Source: Nostoc sp. T09 (GTDB taxonomy: Bacteria; Cyanobacteriota; Cyanobacteriia; Cyanobacteriales; Nostocaceae). Taken from it: a DNA stretch of 64,000 nucleotides. The notes beneath the pieces are model-generated. The model was not told where the DNA came from and did not search any database. It saw only the letters and a list, made by a program, of their open reading frames with translations. Every line of letters begins with the position of its first letter. The stretch's first letter is position 1. This document shows, one piece after another, positions 1 through 9,074 of this stretch. The DNA is taken from the NCBI RefSeq assembly GCF_002154695.1, contig NZ_MTAV01000020.1, positions 37,586 through 101,585 of the forward strand, given 5' to 3'. A program made the position numbers and the translations under genes.

Positions 1-105
1 AACGGCTATTTTTGATTATTAATAAATTCAAAAATATTGTTTAACTTTTTAATCCAAGTTAGAGATACATAATCTTTTTAGCCTTGCGAACAAAAATTAT
101 TATAT

Positions 106-1227
106 ATGATACAAAATCAAAATCCTGAATATCGGAGGAGATTTAATTGGATTGACCAGACGAAAGGTTTTGCAATCTTAGCCATTCTAATATTTCATTT
201 TTTTCAAAATTATCCAGAACGAATACAACTGATTTCTATATTAGACCGAAATACAGCCAAGCTAGGATATGCTGCTGTAGATATATTTTTTGTTATGGCT
301 GGTTTTAATACAAGTTACAGTCTAATTTCTAAATTAATTAAATTCCAATCACAAGATATTAAAATAAACTGGCGATCGTGGCTTACTAAAAGATTACTAA
401 GAATTTACCCAGCATATTTATTATCTGTTATATTAAGTTGTTTGCTTTATTATTTGTTTTCTAATTTAAAGATAAAATCTTATACTAACTTTATTTTAAC
501 CTGTCTAGGTCTAGCAGGAATTAAGTTCCAAGCTATTAACCCAGGGTTTTGGTTTTTCACAGTTATCTTAGAAGCTTATATATTTACTCCTTTAATATTT
601 CTAATTTGTCGTAATCAAACCAAAAGAATACTTTGGTTAGGTTTGATATTTGCCAGCTTAACAAAATTTATATCCATCTACTTTCTACAACAAAATAATA
701 TTGAAAATTACTTGTTTTTTTTACAAAATAACTTTTTAGGTAGCTACGTATTTCAATTTTGTCTGGGAATTTATTGGGGATTTATTTATGCAGAAAAACA
801 AAACTTCAGAAAAATAGATTTTATCATCTCGGCTAGTATTTTTAGTCTAGGACTAGTTTTTTACGTTATTTTGGGCATTACAAAAATAAATATCATATAT
901 ATGCTAGGCTTTGATATCTTATTTACTCCCTTCTTTTTCTTGGGTATCCAAGCGTTATTAAGTCGTTTAGATAAAATAGCTAAACTAGAATGGATTTTAA
1001 GTTTTACTTCAATGCTAGGAATTTATTCTTACCAAATTTATTTAATTCATCAACCTTTGTATTTTGTCTTATTACCAAAATTAAATAATATTTTACAAAC
1101 TAATGTTTATTTTAAAATTATGCTGTCATTATTATTGCTAACTATTTTAGTGGCAATCTATACCTTTTTATTTACTAAATTAGAAAAAATTGTTACCAAA
1201 AAACTATTAACTGTCATAAGTAAGTAA
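106..1227 (+). CDS. Acyltransferase 3 (OafA/YrhL-type) membrane protein
   Basis: 373-residue polytopic inner-membrane protein of the acyltransferase-3 family, which moves acyl groups (often acetyl) onto cell-surface sugars. The N-terminus carries the family His in an ILIFHFF context (His31), followed by a VDIFFVMAGF block and a KRLLRIYPAYL block; about ten hydrophobic segments follow to the C-terminus. It precedes three glycosyltransferases on the same strand, so decoration of an exopolysaccharide is the likely job (inference); substrate unknown. The gene is visibly more A+T-rich than its neighbours and uses many AAA, ATT and TTA codons, which may mark transfer. No clear ribosome-binding site precedes the ATG. 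Confidence 0.85.
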   Translation: MIQNQNPEYRRRFNWIDQTKGFAILAILIFHFFQNYPERIQLISILDRNTAKLGYAAVDIFFVMAGFNTSYSLISKLIKFQSQDIKINWRSWLTKRLLRIYPAYLLSVILSCLLYYLFSNLKIKSYTNFILTCLGLAGIKFQAINPGFWFFTVILEAYIFTPLIFLICRNQTKRILWLGLIFASLTKFISIYFLQQNNIENYLFFLQNNFLGSYVFQFCLGIYWGFIYAEKQNFRKIDFIISASIFSLGLVFYVILGITKINIIYMLGFDILFTPFFFLGIQALLSRLDKIAKLEWILSFTSMLGIYSYQIYLIHQPLYFVLLPKLNNILQTNVYFKIMLSLLLLTILVAIYTFLFTKLEKIVTKKLLTVISK

Positions 1228-1329
1228 AATTCAAGTTCATAAAGATTAAATTTAATAAACTTAAGAGAGATAAAAATGGTAAAGGTAATTGCGGTTATTT
1301 TCTTATTTATCAACTAAACAAAAATATAT

Positions 1330-2310
1330 ATGAGTAATTTACCTTTAATTTCTGTAGTTATCCCGACCTATTATCGAGAAGAAGCACTACGCGATAGTCT
1401 TGTAGATGTCTTGAAACAGGATTATCCGAATTTTGAAGTTATAGTGGTAGACCAAACCCCAAAACATCAACCAGAAATTCAAGCTTATCTGGAAGAACAG
1501 GCAACCGTAGGCAAAATTAAATGGTTCCGCTTAGATTGGGCAAGTTTACCAGGTGCACGCAATTATGGGGTGCGGCGGTCAGAAGGTGAAATAATTTTAT
1601 TTATTGATGATGATGTTCAGTTAACACCTGGTTTTTTATCAGCCCATGCGAAAAACTATGTGCAAAATCCAGAGGTAGGGGCTGTTGCTGGACGAGTATT
1701 TGACAGAATGAAATTAGGTGATTCTGGAGGCGATTTGCAAATTGAATATCTTCCACCGCAAGCGATGGACCCAGGAATTGCTTGGTATCACATAGATTTA
1801 GTCCATACCATCAAACCTCAGCAAGTACTGACAGCTAGGGGTTGTAATATGTCCTTTCGCCGCGAAATTTTTACCAAGCATGGACTGAGATTTGACGAAC
1901 GTTTTCGTGGTAGTGCAGTGCGCGAAGAATCAGACTTTTGTTTGCGCCTGCGGCAGACGGGATATAAGATTTGGTATGACCCAGAGGCTGATTTAGTGCA
2001 TTTAGGTGAAGAAACAGGCGGTTGTCATGATATGAGTATGCGATCGCTCAAATATCAACTCACCTTTTACCATAACCATTTCTTACTGGGACTGAAAAAC
2101 CTCACGGTTACCCAAGCTTTACGCCTTTACGCCCGTTTATTTGATTGTCACGTTTTGGGAAGACCTCCTTGTCATAAAAGCGGTTCTCCGATCAAAATTG
2201 TGACTCGCGGCTTTTTCTATATTTTGGGTTTTCTCAAAGCTGTAAGCACTATCATTCAATCAATATGGAATGATGGACAAATTTATAGTCGTCTTGATCA
2301 AGAATTTTAG
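1330..2310 (+). CDS. Family 2 glycosyltransferase
   Basis: 326-residue GT-A fold glycosyltransferase. The N-terminal nucleotide-sugar site reads ISVVIPTYYRE, and the metal-binding acidic motif FIDDDVQ sits at Asp93-95. Later, a W-Y-D region and an EESDFCLRLR acidic motif match the catalytic-base region of GT2 enzymes. It should add a sugar from an NDP- or lipid-linked donor to a growing surface polysaccharide at the cytoplasmic face. It lies 102 bp after the acyltransferase and is followed by two GT4 genes, suggesting a polysaccharide gene set. Sugar and acceptor cannot be read from sequence. Confidence 0.88.
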   Translation: MSNLPLISVVIPTYYREEALRDSLVDVLKQDYPNFEVIVVDQTPKHQPEIQAYLEEQATVGKIKWFRLDWASLPGARNYGVRRSEGEIILFIDDDVQLTPGFLSAHAKNYVQNPEVGAVAGRVFDRMKLGDSGGDLQIEYLPPQAMDPGIAWYHIDLVHTIKPQQVLTARGCNMSFRREIFTKHGLRFDERFRGSAVREESDFCLRLRQTGYKIWYDPEADLVHLGEETGGCHDMSMRSLKYQLTFYHNHFLLGLKNLTVTQALRLYARLFDCHVLGRPPCHKSGSPIKIVTRGFFYILGFLKAVSTIIQSIWNDGQIYSRLDQEF

Positions 2311-2366
2311 TTGATTTTAACCGCAGATGTACGCAAATATATTACCTATTAATTAGTTTGGTATTT

Positions 2367-2397
2367 TTGTAGGGTGGGCATTGTCCACCTTACAAAG
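2367..2397. repeat. Dispersed palindrome (GTAGGGTGGGCA type), copy 1
   Basis: Imperfect inverted repeat centred on GGGTGGGCA-TTG-TCCACC with outer arms TTGTA and TACAA. Related palindromes lie at 9041-9070 and 42814-42870, all between genes, so this is a dispersed small repeat that folds into a stem-loop. Confidence 0.6.
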
Positions 2398-2443
2398 TTT
2401 TCACTGTTACTGAAATATTTCAATTTTATTAATTAACTTACTT

Positions 2444-3619
2444 ATGAGAATTTTAGTTGCTAGCCATACTTACATTGTAGATTTAAACTGCGAAAAATTA
2501 CGCACTTTATCTCAACTAGAACCAGGAATTGAAGTGATTGTTGTTGTGCCTAAACGCTGGCAACCTGGTGGTGTACAAAATAAAATGATTGAAACTGAAT
2601 ACCGTGATGAAGGCTCATTTAAAATAGTACCAATTTCTAACTTTAGTCAAAATCATCAGGGACTTTTAGCATTTGGTGCTGATTTAATAAATTTGTTAAA
2701 GCAGTTTCGTCCTCAAGTTATTCAGGTAGAACAAGGCTCTAGAGGACTAGCGTATACCCAAATGATTGCGTTAAATCAACTCTTGGGTTTGAAAGCAAAA
2801 AATGTATTTTTTACTTGGTGGAACTTGCCATACGAACTAAAATTGCCAGTGGCTTTACTAGAAAAATATAACCTCAGCCATAGCCACGGAATTATTTGTG
2901 GTAATCAGGATGGAGCAGAAATTTTACAACAAAAAGGGTATCATGGACCAATTAAAGTAATGCCGCAACTGGGTGTAGATGATAAATTATTTACTCCCCA
3001 ATCGCTACCAGAACTAGCTACTAAATTAGGAATTTTACCAACCGATTTTGTAGTCGGTTTCGTTGGCAGATTTGTTCAGGAGAAAGGGTTGCTAACGCTT
3101 TTGCAAGCATTAATATCTTTAAAAGATAAAGCTTGGAAGTTACTGCTGCTTGGACGAGGAGAGTTACATACAGAATTACTTAAAATAGCAGCAGAAAATA
3201 ACATTAAAGAACGAGTGCTTGTGATTGAAAGTGTCGCACATAATGTAGTGCCTCAGTATATCAATTTAATGCATACTTTAGTACTGCCATCAGAAACTAC
3301 TTATAAATTTAAAACTTTAACTGCTATTGGCTGGAAAGAACAATTTGGTCATGTACTCATTGAAGCAATGGCTTGCAAAGTACCTGTAATTGGTTCAAGT
3401 TCTGGCGAAATTCCCCATGTAATTGGTGATGCTGGTTTATTGTTTCCTGAAGGAGATTTCCAAGCCTTAGCTAATTGCTTAACTCAATTAATTGAAAACC
3501 CAGAATTCGCTCAAAAAATAGGTGCAATGGGTTATCAAAAGGCAAAGGCTCAATATACAAATCAAGCTGTAGCACAGCAGCAATTATATTTTTACAAAGA
3601 ACTTGTTAATAGTCAATAG
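2444..3619 (+). CDS. Family 4 glycosyltransferase
   Basis: 391-residue GT-B fold retaining glycosyltransferase. The C-terminal half shows the family pattern: GFVGRFVQEKG (donor-site loop), then an EX7E-like stretch FGHVLIEAMACKVPVIGS and a GEIPHVIGDAGLLFPEGD block that binds the NDP-sugar. The N-terminal half starts with ILVASHTYIVD, the usual acceptor-domain strand. Neighbouring GT2 and GT4 genes point to polysaccharide or glycan assembly. It is separated from the GT2 gene by 133 bp containing a small palindrome. Specific sugar unknown. Confidence 0.87.
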   Translation: MRILVASHTYIVDLNCEKLRTLSQLEPGIEVIVVVPKRWQPGGVQNKMIETEYRDEGSFKIVPISNFSQNHQGLLAFGADLINLLKQFRPQVIQVEQGSRGLAYTQMIALNQLLGLKAKNVFFTWWNLPYELKLPVALLEKYNLSHSHGIICGNQDGAEILQQKGYHGPIKVMPQLGVDDKLFTPQSLPELATKLGILPTDFVVGFVGRFVQEKGLLTLLQALISLKDKAWKLLLLGRGELHTELLKIAAENNIKERVLVIESVAHNVVPQYINLMHTLVLPSETTYKFKTLTAIGWKEQFGHVLIEAMACKVPVIGSSSGEIPHVIGDAGLLFPEGDFQALANCLTQLIENPEFAQKIGAMGYQKAKAQYTNQAVAQQQLYFYKELVNSQ

Positions 3620-3658
3620 TCATTGCTTATCGGACAAAATATAAAGGATAAATGACAA

Positions 3659-4858
3659 ATGACAAATGACAAAAATCTGCGAATTCTCCACATTATTCCC
3701 TCAATTTCTCTAATTTATGGTGGTCCCAGCCAAATGGTGTTAGGACTGGCTCCCGCCTTGGCAAAAGAGGAAGTAGAAGTTACAGTAATCACAACTGATA
3801 GTAATGGTGATACTGGACAAAAACCGTTGGATGTTCCCTTAAATTTTCCAGTTAAACAAGATGGTTATGAAATAATTTATTTTCGTTGTGCTCCATTTCG
3901 TCGCTATAAGTTTTCCCTAGATTTACTTAAGTGGCTAAAACTTCACGCCTGCGAATTTGAGATTGCACATATTCATGCCTTATTCTCTCCTGTTAGTAGC
4001 GCTGCGGCGACTATCTGTCGTCAGCAGAAATTGCCCTATATTTTGCGTCCTTTGGGAACTCTTGACCCGGCTGATTTACGTAAGAAACAGCTATTAAAAC
4101 AGCTTTATGCCGCAATTATTGAACGGCGAAATTTAGCTGGTGCAGCAGCAATTCATTTTACTAGCGATCAAGAAGCAAAAATATCAGCAAGATTTGGAGT
4201 TACTACGCAAGATTTAGTGATTCCTTTAGGTGTGGTTCCGCCTAAATTCATCAAGCAAAAACAGAAGAGTTTGGTACGCAATGAGTTGGGGATACCAAAT
4301 GATGTACCTGTAATAGTATTCATGTCACGCATTGACCCCAAAAAAGGTTTGAATTTGTTGATTCCAGCGCTAGAAAAGCTGTTAGTATCTGGCTGTAATT
4401 TTCACTTTGTCTTGGCAGGGACAAATCCCCAAGATCCAGATTATGAACAAAATATCATCTCTCAAATCCAAAATTCACCACTGCGATCGCACACTACAAT
4501 TACAGGCTTTGTCACAGGTGAGTTAAAAGCTAGTTTACTGCAAGCTGCCGATTTGTTTGTCTTGCCTTCGTACTATGAAAATTTTGGTATTGCTGTTGCT
4601 GAGGCGATGGTAGCAGGAATACCTGTGGTAATTTCCGACCAAGTGCATATTTGTCACCAGATACTTGAAAGTGAATCGGGGTGGGTAGGTGCAATGGATG
4701 TACAAGTACTGGTAAATTTACTGCAAGAAGCTTTGCAAAACCCCGAAGAACGCCAACGCCGGGGATTGAATGCCCAACAATTTGCATTAAAACATTACAG
4801 TTGGGATGCGATCGCTCACCAAACTATCCTGGCATACAAGCAAATCTTGCGATCTTGA
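3659..4858 (+). CDS. Family 4 glycosyltransferase
   Basis: 399-residue GT-B glycosyltransferase. Visible motifs: N-terminal HIIPSISLIYGGPSQMV glycine-rich loop, VFMSRIDPKKGLNLLIPAL at the domain junction, and a C-terminal ENFGIAVAEAMVAGIPVVIS motif with the EX7E glutamates. It follows the previous GT4 gene by 39 bp, probably in one transcript. The start codon is embedded in a heptameric tandem repeat (AATGACA, about 3650-3672), so the spacing of ATG to any ribosome-binding site varies with repeat number; AAAGGAT at 3644-3650 is the only candidate signal. Confidence 0.88.
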   Translation: MTNDKNLRILHIIPSISLIYGGPSQMVLGLAPALAKEEVEVTVITTDSNGDTGQKPLDVPLNFPVKQDGYEIIYFRCAPFRRYKFSLDLLKWLKLHACEFEIAHIHALFSPVSSAAATICRQQKLPYILRPLGTLDPADLRKKQLLKQLYAAIIERRNLAGAAAIHFTSDQEAKISARFGVTTQDLVIPLGVVPPKFIKQKQKSLVRNELGIPNDVPVIVFMSRIDPKKGLNLLIPALEKLLVSGCNFHFVLAGTNPQDPDYEQNIISQIQNSPLRSHTTITGFVTGELKASLLQAADLFVLPSYYENFGIAVAEAMVAGIPVVISDQVHICHQILESESGWVGAMDVQVLVNLLQEALQNPEERQRRGLNAQQFALKHYSWDAIAHQTILAYKQILRS

Positions 4859-5238
4859 AGAAGGCAGAAGTACGATAGCGTAGCGTTAGCGAGTCTTCTC
4901 CTAAGGGGAGACGCTAAGAGCGAACGAGCGTCGGGCAGAGGGCAGAAGGTTCTGTTAAGAAAGGGATTCAGACCCCTCCTGAACGTAGTGGAACCAGCGA
5001 ACAAAGTTTCCAGAGGGCTTGATATCCTTACTGCTTTTAGTCGTGGGCAGAAATTGAAGGTATTCCTTCTGCCTCCTGCCCTTTGCTTTTTTTATTCATC
5101 ATGTATTGAGCTTCTTTAAGGGAAATTACGTAACATAAAATTTTCTTGCACATCTCTTAACCCGATGGGGAAACCGGGGTTTTATGTCACGATCGCATAG
5201 TAGAATACATAATGCCTTCTAACTACAGGAAAGCTCTC
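4859..5238. repeat. Gap with palindromic repeat debris
   Basis: 380 bp without a supportable gene. 4868-4960 holds interlocking GTAGCG, AGCGAGTCTTC and GGGGAGACGCT palindromes resembling 47930-47980. GGCAGAGGGCAGAAG and its reverse-complement form (CTTCTGCCTCCTGCCCT, about 5068-5084) flank 4930-5085, giving a foldback. The last 100 bp before the peroxiredoxin gene are free of repeats and probably hold its promoter. Confidence 0.5.
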
Positions 5239-5877
5239 ATGACTCTCCGTCTAGGTGATACAGTACCCAACTTTACGCAAGCCTCTACACACGGCGACAT
5301 AAATTTTTACGAATGGGCAGGTGACAGCTGGGTAGTGCTGTTTTCTCACCCTGCTGACTTTACACCTGTTTGCACCACCGAATTAGGCACAGTTGCCAAG
5401 CTGAAACCAGAATTTGACAAGCGCAATGTCAAAGCGATCGCCCTCAGCGTCGATGATGTAGAATCCCACAATGGATGGGTGGGCGATATTGAAGAAACCC
5501 AAAGTACTACTCTCAACTACCCAATTTTGGCAGATGCAGATCGTAAAGTTTCTGACCTTTACGATATGATCCACCCTAATGCCAACGCAGCGGTAACAGT
5601 GCGATCGGTTTTTGTTATTGACCCCAATAAGAAGCTACGTCTTAGCTTTACTTACCCTCCTAGCACTGGACGCAACTTTGATGAACTATTGCGGGTAATT
5701 GATTCTCTGCAACTGACTGATAATTACAGTGTGGCTACACCAGCTGACTGGAAAGATGGAGATGATGTTGTAATTGTCCCCTCACTCAAAGATCCAGAAG
5801 TGCTGAAGCAGAAATTCCCCAAAGGTTACGAGGAAGTCAAACCCTATCTAAGGATGACACCTCAGCCTAACAAGTAA
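5239..5877 (+). CDS. 1-Cys peroxiredoxin (Prx6 type)
   Basis: 212-residue thiol peroxidase that reduces hydrogen peroxide and organic peroxides. The peroxidatic Cys is in DFTPVCTTELG (Cys45 from this start), the conserved P-x3-T-x2-C motif. The C-terminal half has the Prx6-type dimerisation region VFVIDPNKKLRLSFTYP, and no resolving Cys was seen. An in-frame ATG lies at 5212, but AGGAAAG at 5226-5232 sits six bases before the ATG at 5239 and the resulting MTLRLGDTVPNF start matches the family. Single-gene unit closed by a terminator at 5911-5940. Confidence 0.93.
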   Translation: MTLRLGDTVPNFTQASTHGDINFYEWAGDSWVVLFSHPADFTPVCTTELGTVAKLKPEFDKRNVKAIALSVDDVESHNGWVGDIEETQSTTLNYPILADADRKVSDLYDMIHPNANAAVTVRSVFVIDPNKKLRLSFTYPPSTGRNFDELLRVIDSLQLTDNYSVATPADWKDGDDVVIVPSLKDPEVLKQKFPKGYEEVKPYLRMTPQPNK

Positions 5878-5910
5878 ATCTGAAAATTATTTCATGTAAC
5901 TGTTTGGTGT

Positions 5911-5940
5911 AAAGGCGCGAAGATAAAACTTTGCGCCTTT
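5911..5940. terminator. Terminator after peroxiredoxin
   Basis: AAAGGCGCGAAG, a six-base loop, then CTTTGCGCCTTT: a 12-bp stem with one mismatch, followed by ATATTTTT. It lies 33 bp after the peroxiredoxin stop. Confidence 0.8.
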
Positions 5941-5986
5941 ATATTTTTGCGTGAGAATAAAGATAAAAGTTAGTCTGGTAAGCATT

Positions 5987-6571
5987 ATGTTTTCATCTCC
6001 CTTGGTGTTACAAATTCCGCCATCAATGCAAATGACAGACGAACAATTCTTTGAGTTTTGTCAGGTAAATCGTGATTTACGTATTGAGCGTAATAAATTA
6101 GGAGAAATATCAATTATGCCACCCACAGGATCAGAGTCAGGTAATCGTAACTTCAGCATAGCTGGTCAGTTATATGTGTGGGCAGAAAAAGATGGTACAG
6201 GTATTTGTTTTGACTCTAGCACTGGATTTAAGCTATCAACTGGTGCAGATAGATCGCCTGATGTTTCTTGGATGAAATTAGAAAGGTGGAATACTCTTTC
6301 AGCCGAACAACAACAAAAGTTTGCTCCGATTTGTCCAGATTTTGTAGTTGAATTGAGACTCCCCAGCGATAAACTCCAACCTCTTAAGGAAAAAATGGAA
6401 GAATATATAAAGGAACCAGGAGTAAAGTTAGGCTGGTTAATTGATCGCAAACACCGCAAAGTTTATATTTATCGTTCTGGTTTACCAGAAGAATGTTTAG
6501 ATAACCCTAATACTGTAAGTGGTGATCCGGTATTACCTGGGTTTGTCTTAAATATGAGTAAAGTTTGGTAA
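5987..6571 (+). CDS. Uma2-family (DUF820) nuclease-like protein
   Basis: About 194 residues with the PD-(D/E)XK-like core of the Uma2 family, which is abundant in cyanobacteria: SPDVSWMKLERW, then PDFVVELRLPSDKLQPLKEKM with the conserved acidic residues, then LGWLIDRKHRKVYIYR. A nuclease fold is accepted for the family; a cellular role is not established. A GTG at 5951 would add 12 residues, but the ATG at 5987 gives the usual length and N-terminus. Closely resembles the copy at 54478-55041. Confidence 0.85.
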   Translation: MFSSPLVLQIPPSMQMTDEQFFEFCQVNRDLRIERNKLGEISIMPPTGSESGNRNFSIAGQLYVWAEKDGTGICFDSSTGFKLSTGADRSPDVSWMKLERWNTLSAEQQQKFAPICPDFVVELRLPSDKLQPLKEKMEEYIKEPGVKLGWLIDRKHRKVYIYRSGLPEECLDNPNTVSGDPVLPGFVLNMSKVW

Positions 6572-6632
6572 TTAAATTCGTAGTCCTGGATTGTTAAGCA
6601 CTAATGTACTTACTATTAACGAAGAGTAGATT

Positions 6633-8870
6633 TTATTGAAATTTCTCTGCCAAAATTGTATAAGCTTCATTTACCAGCCGCATTTTTTCTTGAGCTTGTT
6701 GTTGCAATTGGGGTTTAGCTACAAATAAATCTGGATGCCATTTTTTTACCAAAGTTTTATAAGCCTGTTTTACTTCAGTAAATGACACACCAGGTTGTAA
6801 TCCTAAAATGGTATAAGCGCGAGTAATTTTGTCTTTTTCTGCTTGGGTTTTAGGTTGCTGAGGCGATTTGTTGCTTTGGGATGTATTTTGTTGTTTGTTA
6901 GCTTGAAAACCAGGAGAACGCATTTCTGCTTTCATTCGTGCTATTTCTTCATCGAGTTCCCAATTGCGAAATTTGGTTTCCAATTCTGCTGGATTTGGAG
7001 AGGGTGAAGCCTTCGGTGGTGGAGGGGGAGAAGCGCTAACACGGTGAGTAGAAGATGTTTGAGAAGTAGCAGAAGTGCGATATGTGGAAGATGCAGAAAC
7101 ATTCACCCTCTCTTCTACTTTTGAGTAACTTCTTTGCTCCTTTTCGACTGGGGGAGAATATGCTGTATATTTTGGCGTTTCTCGATAAGGTTGATAGTTT
7201 GAAGATATCTTGGCTTTTGTTAACTCTTGCAGTAATTGATTAAAACTATTTTGTAAACCCTGCAAATTTTTGCGCTTATTAGCAATTTCTGGTGGCTCTT
7301 GGCAACCTGTAAAGCGAATTACTTTTTTTGTTTTTTGCTCATATTCAGCTAATACTGATAATCCTTGATTGCTCAAGCGAGAAAAATAATCTTCGGTTGT
7401 AGCTATGCAAATTTTAGCAACCTGCTGATGATAAGTTTCCTTAGCTGATTTTTCTTCTGAATCTTGAATATTTTTGTTTAATAAATAAGAAATACTACCA
7501 ACCACAGCCGCACCGACAGGGCCACCCAATAACCAACCAATCCCACCACCAACTGCTATGGCTCCAGGTTCACTTAAATCATTACTATTACTTGGCTTGG
7601 GAGGTAATGTAATTTGTGGTTCAATAGGTAAGGAAATTAATAAATCTTCTGGTCTTTCTTCTCGAAAAAATTCATAAGCTTGATAAAGCCATTTCATCAC
7701 AGAGCGTTGTAACTCCATAAGGTCTTTTTTTAAAGTACCTATTTGCCAAGTTTTAAAGTTATTCTCCGCGAGTGCTACTGTGGCATCAGTTTGATATTTT
7801 CTGAGTAGGTTGGATAAATCTAACCAATTACGTAACTCTGAAATACTAGTGTTTAAGCCTTGTTGAATTAGATTGGCAGCTTTTTGTTTAACTTCAACTT
7901 TAGCCTTTTGTTTTTCATCAAAGGAGTTAATTTCACTCAGGATAGGGTCAATTTTAGCTTTTAAATTTAATTGGATTTGGGAAGCGATCGCCTGCACTCT
8001 CGGTAACCGCACATCCCCACGATTTTGTTGTAAAATACCTACAATATTTTGCAAAGCTGCTTCAAAGGTTGCTAATCCGCTACTAGTAGCCGCCGCCGCA
8101 TCACCTTTTAATCTGGCTCTTAAAGCAGGTAAAGCATCAACACGATATAAATTACTAAACCCAGGCGGTAATTCGGCGCGAAAACTTTCTGCAACAAACA
8201 ACAGACGATTTTGCACTTGCTGTTGTTCTTCGGGTTCGAGTAAGTTAATAAAATTAGCGACAAAAATAACTGTTTTAATACCCCGATCTAATAACCAATC
8301 ACGCAAGTTTTCACGCTCACCTAAAGTCATTAGCTTGCGGGCATCGAGTAATTGTACTACTAAATCTGTAGATAACAGGCGATCGCGTACTAAACTATCT
8401 TGTTCTTCGCGATCGTTTGTACCTGGTAAATCTAGTAATTCTATACCCCTCTCTAAAAAAGGATGAGGACAAAAAACTTCTACAGAGATTACATCTTGAC
8501 GCATCTGTCTGTTACCATCGAGAATTGCATACTGCTGCAAAATTTCCGTACCGCTGCGATAAATTTCTGTACCATCTCTCAACATAATCCGAGTGCGCAA
8601 ATCAGTACCATACTTGACAGTAATTGCTGCGCCTGTTGTGGGAATTAAATCAATTGGTAAAGTACGATTTCCTAAGATGGCATTTAGCAGGGTGGATTTA
8701 CCATGATTAAAAGGGCCAAATACCGCAATCTGAAAGTTAGGATTAGTCAGATAATTAGAGATGGCATTTATATCTTGATATAGTTGTGATTTGCGCTCTA
8801 AATTTAGTAATGCAGATGCAGATTTGAGTGCATTTACCAAATCCTGATAATCTTCAGACTGTTTTTGCAT
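6633..8870 (-). CDS. Dynamin-family GTPase with C-terminal J-domain
   Basis: 745 residues. G1/P-loop GPFNHGKST at 52-60, switch-I Thr in IPTTGAA near 78, G3 DLPG at 147-150; the G4 position reads NFIN, not a normal TKxD. Helical regions follow, then a Gly-rich hydrophobic hairpin around 435-470 that could insert in membrane, then a low-complexity Ser/Pro region (about 570-680). The end is a J-domain: ITRAYTILGL, then KKWHPDLF with HPD at 712-714. J-domains stimulate Hsp70 (DnaK), so the protein may couple a membrane-remodelling GTPase to DnaK (inference). It is downstream of the BDLP gene with a 204-bp repeat-containing gap. Confidence 0.85.
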   Translation of the reverse strand: MQKQSEDYQDLVNALKSASALLNLERKSQLYQDINAISNYLTNPNFQIAVFGPFNHGKSTLLNAILGNRTLPIDLIPTTGAAITVKYGTDLRTRIMLRDGTEIYRSGTEILQQYAILDGNRQMRQDVISVEVFCPHPFLERGIELLDLPGTNDREEQDSLVRDRLLSTDLVVQLLDARKLMTLGERENLRDWLLDRGIKTVIFVANFINLLEPEEQQQVQNRLLFVAESFRAELPPGFSNLYRVDALPALRARLKGDAAAATSSGLATFEAALQNIVGILQQNRGDVRLPRVQAIASQIQLNLKAKIDPILSEINSFDEKQKAKVEVKQKAANLIQQGLNTSISELRNWLDLSNLLRKYQTDATVALAENNFKTWQIGTLKKDLMELQRSVMKWLYQAYEFFREERPEDLLISLPIEPQITLPPKPSNSNDLSEPGAIAVGGGIGWLLGGPVGAAVVGSISYLLNKNIQDSEEKSAKETYHQQVAKICIATTEDYFSRLSNQGLSVLAEYEQKTKKVIRFTGCQEPPEIANKRKNLQGLQNSFNQLLQELTKAKISSNYQPYRETPKYTAYSPPVEKEQRSYSKVEERVNVSASSTYRTSATSQTSSTHRVSASPPPPPKASPSPNPAELETKFRNWELDEEIARMKAEMRSPGFQANKQQNTSQSNKSPQQPKTQAEKDKITRAYTILGLQPGVSFTEVKQAYKTLVKKWHPDLFVAKPQLQQQAQEKMRLVNEAYTILAEKFQ

Positions 8871-9040
8871 AGTTTCCTTGTTTCACGTTGCGTATGCAAA
8901 TAAATTTTGTATTTGTAACCACAGATGTAGACACGAAGTGGCTTCCCGAAGGGTACACAGATAAACACCGATAAAATATCTACATTTATCTGTAATTTAA
9001 TTCTTCATTTCCTAATATCACCTGAGAATAAAATCAAACT

Positions 9041-9070
9041 ATTGTAGGGTGGGCACTGCCCACCAATAAT
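9041..9070. repeat. Dispersed palindrome (GTAGGGTGGGCA type), copy 2
   Basis: ATTGTAGGGTGGGCA followed by CTGCCCACCAATAAT, a near-perfect inverted repeat reaching the stop codon of the BDLP gene. On the minus strand it would form a stem-loop just past that stop. The gap also holds ACCACAGATG and ACACAGATAAACACCG pieces (8920-8975) related to the repeat at 14111. Confidence 0.6.
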
Positions 9071-9074
9071 ACTA

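Noticed and set aside
7873..8466. 197-codon open frame opposite the J-domain dynamin gene
   Set aside because: Antisense shadow of a clear GTPase; Cys/Ser/Lys-rich composition follows from the complementary codons.
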